Positions 25,831-33,311 of a DNA stretch of 64,000 nucleotides are shown piece after piece. Within the stretch, counting starts at the first letter, position 1; each line of letters starts with the position of its first letter. The DNA is taken from contig BAHV02000002.1 in the NCBI GenBank assembly GCA_000508965.1, forward strand, positions 62,001 to 126,000, read 5' to 3'. Source of the stretch: Dielma sp000508965 (GTDB lineage: Bacteria > Bacillota_I > Bacilli_A > Erysipelotrichales > Erysipelotrichaceae). Below the pieces are notes generated by a model. It did no database searches. It saw only the letters and a program-made list of their open reading frames with translations, and was not told the DNA's origin. The translations under genes and the position numbers were made by a program.

Positions 25831-26646
25831 ATGAACTATTTAGAAGAACACAAGAAAATATTTGGATGTGATAAACCAATTATCGGCTGTCTGCATCTGC
25901 TGCCTTTACCTGGCACACCTTATTATAATGGGGAGACAACGATCGAAAAGAATATCGAACGCTTAAAACATGATGCGGCAATTCTAATGGAAAATGGCGT
26001 GGATGCGGTAGTCTTTGCGAATGAGGGGGACCGTCCATATCTGACATCGGTAGGCCCGGAAGTCATCGCTGCATATGTGCGTGTAGTTACTGAAGTATTG
26101 CCGATGATTCATGTACCTTATGGCTGCGGCTGTCTTATTGATCCGATTGCTACACTTGCGATTGCGAAAGCAATTGGCGCTAAATTTATTCGTACTTATG
26201 TAACAAATAGTTATGAGGGTACTTTTGGTCATCAAGAATTCTGTCCGGCAGAGGTATTCAGATACCGTCACCAGATTGATGCTGATGATGTACATGTTTA
26301 TACTTATTTTGATGCACATGCGGGAGTATGTTTGGATACACGTCCAATCGAAGCACAAATTTCCAGTGGTTTAGCAGCGTTACCGATTGCAGGTATTCTA
26401 GTTGGCGGGCCGCGGGCTGGATTGCCGCCGGAAACAAGTGCATTTGCGAATGTAAAAAAAGCATTCCCAGAGATTCCATTAATTCTGGGAAGCGGTGCTA
26501 ACAAAGACAACATTGCTGATTTAATGCCTTATTGTGATGGCTTGATTGTCGGAACAACAACAAAGCGTGATCAGTATCTGTATAATGAGATGGACCCAGA
26601 GCGGGCGAAGGCGTTCATTACAGCGGCTAAGGCAGCAAGGAAATAA
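25831..26646 (+). CDS. BtpA/SgcQ-family protein (TIM-barrel-like)
   Basis: 271 aa. It resembles the BtpA family (SgcQ of E. coli, itself in a PTS locus): IIGCLHLLPLPGTPYY, VDAVVFANEGDRPYL, GILVGGPRAGLPPETS, LILGSGANKDNIADLM and GLIVGTTTKRD. The pattern suggests a TIM-barrel phosphate-binding protein acting on the PTS product, but no catalytic role is established. It is the last gene of the operon, 15 bp after EIID with AAAGGA upstream. No sugar-metabolising enzyme other than this is encoded, so the substrate is unknown. Confidence 0.8.
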   Translation: MNYLEEHKKIFGCDKPIIGCLHLLPLPGTPYYNGETTIEKNIERLKHDAAILMENGVDAVVFANEGDRPYLTSVGPEVIAAYVRVVTEVLPMIHVPYGCGCLIDPIATLAIAKAIGAKFIRTYVTNSYEGTFGHQEFCPAEVFRYRHQIDADDVHVYTYFDAHAGVCLDTRPIEAQISSGLAALPIAGILVGGPRAGLPPETSAFANVKKAFPEIPLILGSGANKDNIADLMPYCDGLIVGTTTKRDQYLYNEMDPERAKAFITAAKAARK

Positions 26647-26657
26647 CAAAAAATGAG

Positions 26658-26689
26658 GAGATTTGCAGTCAAATGCAGCTCTCTTTTTT
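26658..26689 (+). terminator. Terminator of the first PTS operon
   Basis: GAGA-TT-TGCA pairs with TGCA-GC-TCTC around GTCAAA and is followed by six T. The next 230 bp (26690-26919) are AT-rich and show no gene or clear signal. Confidence 0.7.
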
Positions 26690-26919
26690 AGATATAAATA
26701 TACTTTTGATCACTCTTTAAGTAATTCATATAAAAATAACAGGTGATGTCATAGGATACTTGGATAATAAAAAAGCTAAATGACTTTATATTTATGTATA
26801 GGATGAAGTAATCAGAAATTCAATAATGAAGGAGTTGTTAATTACAATATACTATGCAAGATATCTGGCTGTAAGCAATTAAGAGTTATAAATAGTAGGA
26901 ATTCCCATTTAAGCAAATA

Positions 26920-26944
26920 AAAAAAACGCCGATATTTCAACGTT
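26920..26944 (-). terminator. Terminator of tRNA-Leu (minus strand)
   Basis: On the minus strand AACGTTG pairs with CGGCGTT (two G:T pairs) around a 6-nt loop, followed by a run of T, just past the tRNA 3' end. Confidence 0.7.
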
Positions 26945-26956
26945 TTATTAATATCA

Positions 26957-27042
26957 TGGTGCAGAAGAAGGGATTTGAACCCTCACGCACGTGTGTGCAC
27001 TGCCACCTGAAGACAGCGTGTCTGCCGTTTCACCACTTCTGC
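26957..27042 (-). tRNA. tRNA-Leu (anticodon CAG)
   Basis: A class II tRNA of 86 nt including an encoded CCA. The acceptor stem GCAGAAG/CTTCTGC is perfect. The D-arm has the Leu-type TGGTGAAACGGCAGACACG. The anticodon stem CTGTC/GGCAG encloses TTCAGGT, so the anticodon is CAG. A long variable arm (about GTGCACACACGTGCGTG) follows, and the T arm contains GGTTCAAATCC. It stands alone between two terminators. I saw no sign of an integrated element using it as an attachment site. Confidence 0.96.
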
Positions 27043-27054
27043 ATCTGCTTGATA

Positions 27055-27083
27055 ATTTTAACCTATTTTAACTAAATTATCAA
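27055..27083 (-). promoter_or_regulatory. Promoter of tRNA-Leu
   Basis: On the minus strand: TTGATA, 17 bp, TAAAAT, about 12 bp before the tRNA. TTGATAATTT (27049-27058) and AAATTATCAA (27074-27083) form a perfect 10-bp inverted repeat spanning the promoter. Confidence 0.65.
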
Positions 27084-27215
27084 GACTAAAAGTGATTTCT
27101 TTTGAAAATAACTGATTTTCTGTCAGATTGCCTCAAGTTAAAGTTGAAAATGATATTACGATAAACTGTAAAATGTTTTATAGCTAAATGATATTGCTTC
27201 CCCTTAATCATTTGT

Positions 27216-28400
27216 TTATCTTTTAAACACTACAGTAAAAACAGTGCCCCTATTAGGCTGGCTGTCTACATCAATTTCAGCATCATGTTTTTTTATTATA
27301 TCATTCACCAACGATAAACCTAGACCTGATCCGCCCCTTAACCGTGAACGTGACTGGTCTGCACGATAAAACGGTTCGAATATATGCTGCACATCTTCAT
27401 TATTAATACCGATGCCGCTGTCACTGACAGATATCTTGATGTAAGCTTCCTCTTTGATAGCCGTTATCAGAATAGTGCCATTTTCAATATTATACTTAAT
27501 CGCATTTTCCACAAGATTAAACAAGGCGCGATACAGCATAACGGCATTTCCTTTAAGCTTTAAATCATCAGCAATCTGCATTGTAACCTGTATGTGCCGG
27601 CTGTCGATTTGTGCCGCGAGTTCATCAAATATGCGTGTAAAAACGTCTTGTATGTCTATGATATCATTCATATTACATTCTTTATCTGAAGATAACGTAA
27701 ATAAACTTTCAACTAATGCAATCATTCGCTCAGTATTTGCTTTTGTTACTGTTAATGCCCATTCCATTTGTTCCTGTGTAGGCTTTTCATCTAGCTCTAA
27801 AACATCAAGGCCCACTTGTATCGTTGCCAATGGTGTTTTTAACTCATGAGCTGCATTTGCGCTGAATCTTTTCTGCCGTTCAAAGGAACTATTGACTTTA
27901 TCCATCATCGTATTAAATGATTTACCTAACTGACTTATTTCATCCTCACGCTCATTAGTATCTACATGCAGCGATAAATCGTTGTCACTGACCTTTTCAA
28001 TCGCTGAAGATAACTCTCTGACAGGCTTCAATGCCTTGCCGGCCATCAGCCAGGCTGCCGCGCCGCCAAGCAGAGTAATTAAGAATAAGCCTGCAATCCC
28101 CCATAAATTAAATTGACGTGTCGCCTGTGTTAAAGTAACTAGCATATCGATGTTGTTATTGGAAACAGTCTCTGACTTTTGATCCAGCGTTTCAGAGTCA
28201 ACAAGAGCACCCGAAGGTTCAGCCGCTTTAAATGTCAGTACGGCATCTGAATCAGGAGCAGTAAATACAATCGGCAGATCCTTCACAAAAATCCGGTTTG
28301 CGTTAAACATAAAGAAACATGTTAAAATGACAGCCATACTTGTAGTCAGCAGCGTGGATAACAATGTTAATCTAGCCCGCAGTGATAATTTTTTCAGCAT
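27216..28400 (-). CDS. Membrane sensor histidine kinase (OmpR-type partner)
   Basis: 394 aa. A first membrane segment lies at about residues 13-33 and a second at about 98-120, bounding a short extracytoplasmic domain of about 65 residues. A HAMP domain follows (ALKPVRELSSAIEKVSDNDL), then the phosphoacceptor in NAAHELKTPLATI (about 183), NLVENAIKYN, DSGIGI and RGGSGLGLSLV. It overlaps the response-regulator gene by 7 bp. The ligand is unknown; the adjacent secreted protein could be linked to it. Confidence 0.9.
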   Translation of the reverse strand: MLKKLSLRARLTLLSTLLTTSMAVILTCFFMFNANRIFVKDLPIVFTAPDSDAVLTFKAAEPSGALVDSETLDQKSETVSNNNIDMLVTLTQATRQFNLWGIAGLFLITLLGGAAAWLMAGKALKPVRELSSAIEKVSDNDLSLHVDTNEREDEISQLGKSFNTMMDKVNSSFERQKRFSANAAHELKTPLATIQVGLDVLELDEKPTQEQMEWALTVTKANTERMIALVESLFTLSSDKECNMNDIIDIQDVFTRIFDELAAQIDSRHIQVTMQIADDLKLKGNAVMLYRALFNLVENAIKYNIENGTILITAIKEEAYIKISVSDSGIGINNEDVQHIFEPFYRADQSRSRLRGGSGLGLSLVNDIIKKHDAEIDVDSQPNRGTVFTVVFKR

Positions 28401-29077
28401 TCAGAATCCTCCTTTTTAATTACATAACCAGCCCCTCTGATATTTTTAATAATATTCTCATCACTGTGGACTGCCAGCTTTCGGCGAATGGTACTGATAT
28501 AAACCTTGATTTGATTGGAAAAAGGATCTGCTTCACTGTCACAGACATGTTCAAGTAATTCCTCAGCACTGACCGGCCGTTCCATATTTATCATCAGATA
28601 TTCTAAAATTGAAAACTCACGCATTGACAGTACGATTGGTACATCCTTGAAGCTAGCCTGCTTTTTATTCATATCCAGATAAAGACCGCCCCGTGAAAGG
28701 GCAGCCTCATCCTGAATAAAGGTACGCCGAAGCAGGACACGTACTCGAGCCTCTAGTTCCTTAAAATGAAAGGGTTTGGTCATATAATCACTGGCCCCTC
28801 CATCTAATCCTTTAATCTTATCACTAATATCACAGCGCGCGGACAGAATCAGCACTTTAGCTGGCAGATCTTTTTCACGGATATGTTTAAGCACATTTAA
28901 ACCATCCATGCCGGGAAGATTAAGATCAAGGATCACTAAATCATAATCATTGTATTCACTGAGCTCGACAGCATCTTGACCATTATCGGCAGAATCTACG
29001 GCATAACCGCATTTACGCATACCATAGCACAGTGCCTGCTGCATATCTTTTTCATCTTCTACAATCAAAATCTTCAT
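28394..29077 (-). CDS. OmpR/PhoB-family response regulator
   Basis: About 227 aa. The receiver has the acidic pair in IVEDEKD and the acceptor in LVILDLNLPGMDG, followed by LSAR and the conserved Lys in YMTKPFHFKELEARV. The C-terminal winged helix ends with IKVYISTIRRKL and NIRGAGYVIK. ATG 29077 is served by AAGGAT; GTG 29086 is an alternative start. It is cotranscribed with the kinase and probably with the upstream secreted-protein gene. Confidence 0.92.
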   Translation of the reverse strand: MKILIVEDEKDMQQALCYGMRKCGYAVDSADNGQDAVELSEYNDYDLVILDLNLPGMDGLNVLKHIREKDLPAKVLILSARCDISDKIKGLDGGASDYMTKPFHFKELEARVRVLLRRTFIQDEAALSRGGLYLDMNKKQASFKDVPIVLSMREFSILEYLMINMERPVSAEELLEHVCDSEADPFSNQIKVYISTIRRKLAVHSDENIIKNIRGAGYVIKKEDSEC

Positions 29078-29124
29078 CTGTCTCACATCCTTATCTGTTT
29101 ATTTAAACAATCACAAATAAATAT

Positions 29125-29430
29125 TTATTTTGCTTCTTTGAAAGTTATAGTCACATTACTGTCATCAAGAGTTCCGGTCACTGTGGTAATATAAACCTTT
29201 TCGCCATTATCCATGATGAAGGCATCACCATCTTCATCATTTCCTAAGTCTGAATTCTGAATTTCACCTTTAGTATTTCCTCCATCAGTGACTGCGGAAC
29301 TTTTTTCAACTGAAACGCCAGGTGTAATTTCCGCCGCAATATCTGTTTCACCAGCTGCGAATGCCGGCAATGCTGTAAGCATAGTAAGCGCTGAAACGCT
29401 CAATAAACCAAATGCAATTTTTTTAATCAT
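29125..29430 (-). CDS. Small secreted protein of unknown family
   Basis: 101 aa. It has a clear signal peptide, MIKKIAFGLLSVSALTMLTA followed by LPAFAAG, with probable cleavage after the AFA near residue 26. The mature part is acidic (GNDEDGDAF) and ends with a short beta-rich segment (VYITTVTGTLDDSNVTITF). AAGGAGG precedes the start. It is the first gene of the transcript carrying the two-component system, so it may be sensed by, or be an output of, that system. I recognise no domain. Confidence 0.7.
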   Translation of the reverse strand: MIKKIAFGLLSVSALTMLTALPAFAAGETDIAAEITPGVSVEKSSAVTDGGNTKGEIQNSDLGNDEDGDAFIMDNGEKVYITTVTGTLDDSNVTITFKEAK

Positions 29431-29484
29431 GTTATGATCCTCCTTAGGTATTCATCAGATGTGAGTACTTGTGATTGCATGGTA

Positions 29485-29518
29485 ACTATATCAAATCGAT
29501 GGTTAAAGAAAGGTTAAA
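29485..29518 (-). promoter_or_regulatory. Promoter with OmpR-type direct repeats
   Basis: On the minus strand two copies of TTTAACC, 11 bp apart start to start (29518-29512 and 29507-29501), sit 10 bp upstream of TATAGT (29490-29485), where a -35 would be. Heptamer direct repeats with an 11-bp period are the usual site for OmpR/PhoB-family activators, so the operon is probably autoactivated. Confidence 0.65.
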
Positions 29519-29646
29519 GACCGATGCTCATAAATGATTAATATAATAAATATAACGCATCTTGTCTGGTACAGCAAAATTAAACGATACTTTATTTACC
29601 ACAATATGAGTTAAAAGCTTATATTCGCATTATTTTTCGAAATAGC

Positions 29647-29675
29647 TTGACTATCCGGCTGATAAAGCTTATGAT
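29647..29675 (+). promoter_or_regulatory. Promoter of the cold-shock gene with long leader
   Basis: TTGACT (29647-29652), 17 bp, TATGAT (29670-29675). The leader would be about 135 nt, typical of cspA-type genes whose 5' UTR controls cold translation. The stretch 29519-29646 shows nothing else. Confidence 0.6.
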
Positions 29676-29815
29676 GAACAAGTAATTCAAAGCAATATCT
29701 ATAATTCACTTATTCACATTCGAGAGTTGTATTTATGTCTTAGGTACAAGGAAGAATGTGTTTTTTTATACCTATCGGCTTCAGCTTGTTTACAGAACAA
29801 AATGGAGGTACTAAA

Positions 29816-30019
29816 ATGAGTACAGGAACAGTTAAATTTTTTAATGCAGAAAAGGGCTATGGCTTTATTACTGAAGAAAGCGGAAAAGAAATTTTCATTC
29901 ATTATTCAGCAATTCAAATTGATGGCTTTAAGACTTTAAATGAAGGTCAGCGTGTCAGATTTGCCATTGTTGAAGGAAACCGCGGCGAACAGGCTGCAGA
30001 TGTCACTTTAATAGCTTAA
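29816..30019 (+). CDS. Cold-shock protein (CspA family)
   Basis: 67 aa. A single cold-shock domain carries the RNA-binding motifs KGYGFI (RNP1) and IFIHYSAI (RNP2, usually VFVHFSAI). TGGAGG lies 8-9 nt before ATG 29816, and MSTGTVKFFNAEKG is the canonical start. It acts as an RNA/ssDNA-binding chaperone in the cytoplasm. Monocistronic. Confidence 0.95.
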   Translation: MSTGTVKFFNAEKGYGFITEESGKEIFIHYSAIQIDGFKTLNEGQRVRFAIVEGNRGEQAADVTLIA

Positions 30020-30032
30020 TTAAAAACATAAA

Positions 30033-30071
30033 AAGTGTTGAAATTCGTAATGAGTTTCAGCACTTTTTTCT
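30033..30071 (+). terminator. Terminator after the cold-shock gene
   Basis: AAGTGTTGAAA pairs with TTTCAGCACTT (one T:G pair) around an 11-nt loop, followed by six T. Confidence 0.85.
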
Positions 30072-30201
30072 ATGGCTCTAAGCTTTAATGTAAGATAAAT
30101 GAAGATTTGGCAGGTTATAGCAGCTAAGGATGACTTTTATTTCCGACAATGATACAATTCTTATATCATGTAAGATTTATTTAAGAAAAGCGTTCTGCTT
30201 T

Positions 30202-30229
30202 TTGTAAGAACCGTGTCCTATTATATAGA
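30202..30229 (+). promoter_or_regulatory. Promoter of the second two-component system
   Basis: TTGTAA (30202-30207), 16 bp, TATAGA (30224-30229), about 20 bp before the response regulator start. Confidence 0.5.
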
Positions 30230-30249
30230 CAGGCCAAGGAGGGGTTAAG

Positions 30250-30960
30250 ATGAATGAATGTGTGCTTGTAGTTGATGATGATCATGAAATTGTGAAAGCC
30301 ATCGCAATCCTGTTAGAAAAGGAAGGCTATCATGTTTTAAAAGCCTATGATGGTGTACAGGCACTTGAGCTGATTGCTCAGCATTCCATTCAATTGATTC
30401 TGATTGATGTCATGATGCCTAAATTAGACGGCTTATCTGCCATCATGAAGATACGCGAAAGACGTAATCTGCCGATTATTGTATTAAGTGCCAAGAGTGA
30501 AGACACGGATAAGGTTTTAGGGCTGTCCATGGGAGCTGATGATTATATCACGAAACCTTATAACTCACAGGAATTAGTTGCCAGAGTCAGAAGTCATTTA
30601 AGACGATATACGCGGCTTGGCGATATCAACAGTGTTAACTCCGTCAACGTTATAAACAATGGAAGACTGCGTTATCATGTGGATGAGCGTTCGCTATTTG
30701 CGGATGATGAGCCGGTAAAGCTTACAGCGATAGAAACTAAGATCATTGACCTGCTGATGCGTAATTTAGGCAGAGTGTTTCCGGCTGAAGAAATATATCG
30801 CCGTGTCTGGGATGAAGAAGCTTATTCCTGTGAAAATACAGTAATGGTACATATACGCAGAATTCGTGAGAAAATCGAAATTAACTCTAAAGAGCCAGAG
30901 TACTTAAAGGTGGTGTGGGGCATTGGATACAAAATTGAAAAAATGGAAAAAAACATTTAG
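30250..30960 (+). CDS. OmpR/PhoB-family response regulator (VanR-like)
   Basis: 236 aa. The receiver has LVVDDDHEI, the acceptor in LILIDVMMPKLDG, LSAK and YITKPYNSQELVARV. The winged helix contains LTAIETKIIDLL and VMVHIRRIREKIE and ends VVWGIGYKIEK. GGAGGGG precedes the ATG. The kinase gene overlaps its end. Confidence 0.93.
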   Translation: MNECVLVVDDDHEIVKAIAILLEKEGYHVLKAYDGVQALELIAQHSIQLILIDVMMPKLDGLSAIMKIRERRNLPIIVLSAKSEDTDKVLGLSMGADDYITKPYNSQELVARVRSHLRRYTRLGDINSVNSVNVINNGRLRYHVDERSLFADDEPVKLTAIETKIIDLLMRNLGRVFPAEEIYRRVWDEEAYSCENTVMVHIRRIREKIEINSKEPEYLKVVWGIGYKIEKMEKNI

Positions 30961-33169
30961 CTTTATCGCATTTTTCCTCGGTATAAGTATATTGCTTGGC
31001 AATCTGTCATCACTGCTTGTGCGTTACAGCAGTGTAGAAGTTTTAAAAAAAGATGTAAGCAGTGCTTTTTCCGGTGATTATCAGACGACGGATGAATTTA
31101 GATACTATGTGTCAGATTATCTGGAACGTTTTCTTGTAATGGCATCCGGCGGCAATATCAGCAGCTGGTATAATTACTATAATGGTTATACAACTGATAT
31201 CTATGAAGGAGATATTTATTCATCCTATGCTACAACTTATACTTATAACAATTTAGTGCCGGATGATGAAGATGATGATGCTGTCAGCCGAAATCTTATC
31301 GATAAGCTGCATGAAAAACTTAAAGATGATAAAAATGTCCTCTATCAGATTTACCATGAAGGCAAGCTGTTATATTCCAATAATGATGATTTGAAATTAG
31401 ATAAGAATGGCATGCTGCCGGAAGGCTATAATTTTTATCTTCACTTTGATGGTAAACAAGTCACTATGATTAAAGACGGGGAAGAGCTGGACGTATATGG
31501 TGACGGTTATTATCGTGATGAGAGAGATTGGTATGTGCCAGGATATAAGAATTTCACATTGGATGAAAAATCAGCAAAATCTGAAATCGTCGTAGCCTTT
31601 GCGAAAGAACCTAAGATTTACATGTATGGAAATTATTCTGAGAGCGGCAGTATTCAGCGTGATAATTCGTTATATTGGCTGAAGGTAAGCTTTGACAACA
31701 GCAAATCAGAGTATATCTCACAAGGTTTGTCGATCATTTTGGGTTTAATCCTAATCGTTATCTATATTATTCTGCGCAAAGATAAAAAAGCGGCGGATAA
31801 GAAGATCGCGGATTTGACCGGACATGTGTGGTTTGAGATAAAATTATTGATTATAATTCTTCCATTTTTGTTGCTGCTTTTGTCTTTTAAAGAATACCTA
31901 TATTATTATCTGAATGAAATTTTCTATGGCTATGAATATATTGAATGGGATTATCTTTATTATGGTCTGCAGCGGATACTGGAAGGCAGAACATATGTCC
32001 TTCTTGTATGCTTCTGGCTGATTTATCTTGTAATTAATGATATGCGTTATAATCGAGGCCGCTGGTGGCATGGTATCTGCAGCCATGTTTATAACATTTT
32101 TAAGACAAGTGAATTAAGACTGCCTTTCCAAAAACGCATCACGAATCGTTATCTGCCTGTTTTTGTTGCTGAGGTGGTTTTGGCAGCTGCTTCTCTCAGC
32201 GCGATTATTGTGGCATGGCGCAGTTATTATGAACCTATCAGTATTACGACTTATGCATTATTCTTCCTGCTGGTTGCCGGTCTTCTGATTTTCTTCCAGT
32301 TAGCCTATGCGAAGAACAATAAGATGATCAGTCAGGATGTCGGTGCGCTGATCAATCAGATTGAAGCGGTGCATAATGGTGATTTGACAAATACTCTGCG
32401 AAGACCTGAAGACGCCGATCTTGCGAAAGCAGTCAATGAATTGAATGATATCCAACAGGGTATGTTTACGGCGATGAATGAACAGATTAAGAGTGAGCGC
32501 ATGAAAGTAGAGCTTATTTCTAATGTATCACATGACATAAAAACGCCGCTGACTTCGATCATCAGTTATATTGAGTTATTGAAGCAGGAAGAGGAGCTGC
32601 CTGATCATGTTCGTGAATATGTTGCAATTCTTGATTCTAAATCTCAGCGTTTAAAAGAAATGGTAAAGGACGTGTTTGAGATCAGCAAGGCGGCCAGCGG
32701 TCAGCTGCCGGTCAATATTGAAGAGCTTGATTTAGGCAAACTGCTGCGTCAGACTTTAGCGGATATGCAGGAGAAGATTGATGAAAGTGATATTATTTTA
32801 AGAACTGAAATCATGGCTGATCCAGTTATGATTTCAGCAGATGGGCAGCGTCTCTATCGTGTATTCCAGAATTTAATCGGTAATGCGCTGTTATATTCAC
32901 TGCCTGGTTCAAGAGTCTATGTAACTTTGAATACTTCAGGTGAAATGGCGGTTGCCTGTGTTAAAAATACGTCTAAGACAGAAATACCGTCGGATCTTGA
33001 TTTCACAGAGCGTTTTGTACGCGGCGATGAAAGCCGCACAGATGGCGGCAGCGGTCTTGGTTTGTCTATCGCGCGTAGTTTTACTGAAGCTTGTAACGGT
33101 GAATTCAAAGTTGAAACAAATGCTGACTTATTCACTGTCACAGTTAGCTTTAAGCAAGTTAAAGAGTAA
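30923..33169 (+). CDS. Multi-membrane-segment sensor histidine kinase (VanS-like)
   Basis: About 748 aa. The frame opens with TTG at 30923, overlapping the response regulator by 38 bp; no ATG fits before the first membrane segment. TM1 lies at about residues 11-31, followed by a Tyr/Asp-rich extracytoplasmic region of about 230 residues. Several more membrane segments lie between about 265 and 460. Then come a HAMP-like stretch (VHNGDLTNTLR), the phosphoacceptor VSHDIKTPLTSI (about 535), NLIGNALLYS and GGSGLGLSIA. The extra membrane segments before the kinase core make it longer than ordinary VanS. The signal is unknown. Confidence 0.88.
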   Translation: MDTKLKKWKKTFSFIAFFLGISILLGNLSSLLVRYSSVEVLKKDVSSAFSGDYQTTDEFRYYVSDYLERFLVMASGGNISSWYNYYNGYTTDIYEGDIYSSYATTYTYNNLVPDDEDDDAVSRNLIDKLHEKLKDDKNVLYQIYHEGKLLYSNNDDLKLDKNGMLPEGYNFYLHFDGKQVTMIKDGEELDVYGDGYYRDERDWYVPGYKNFTLDEKSAKSEIVVAFAKEPKIYMYGNYSESGSIQRDNSLYWLKVSFDNSKSEYISQGLSIILGLILIVIYIILRKDKKAADKKIADLTGHVWFEIKLLIIILPFLLLLLSFKEYLYYYLNEIFYGYEYIEWDYLYYGLQRILEGRTYVLLVCFWLIYLVINDMRYNRGRWWHGICSHVYNIFKTSELRLPFQKRITNRYLPVFVAEVVLAAASLSAIIVAWRSYYEPISITTYALFFLLVAGLLIFFQLAYAKNNKMISQDVGALINQIEAVHNGDLTNTLRRPEDADLAKAVNELNDIQQGMFTAMNEQIKSERMKVELISNVSHDIKTPLTSIISYIELLKQEEELPDHVREYVAILDSKSQRLKEMVKDVFEISKAASGQLPVNIEELDLGKLLRQTLADMQEKIDESDIILRTEIMADPVMISADGQRLYRVFQNLIGNALLYSLPGSRVYVTLNTSGEMAVACVKNTSKTEIPSDLDFTERFVRGDESRTDGGSGLGLSIARSFTEACNGEFKVETNADLFTVTVSFKQVKE

Positions 33170-33175
33170 TTACTA

Positions 33176-33198
33176 AAAAGCGGGGATTCTCCGCTTTT
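33176..33198. terminator. Terminator after the second kinase gene
   Basis: AAAAGCGG/CCGCTTTT stem with a 7-nt loop and flanking A and T runs; it could work in both directions. Confidence 0.85.
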
Positions 33199-33239
33199 TA
33201 TTTTGGTCAATTTCAAAAAGTTTCTGAAAATAGATAGAG

Positions 33240-33268
33240 TTTACAATAAAGATTGCTTGTGCTAGAAT
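33240..33268 (+). promoter_or_regulatory. Promoter of the PRD regulator gene
   Basis: TTTACA (33240-33245), 17 bp, TAGAAT (33263-33268). Confidence 0.6.
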
Positions 33269-33311
33269 CAAAATGACATGAATTTAACGTTAAATGTTGT
33301 GGAGAAGAATT

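Noticed and set aside
26957..27042. tRNA-Leu as an attachment site for an integrated element
   Set aside because: No integrase, no duplicated 3' end of the tRNA and no base-composition change are seen nearby.
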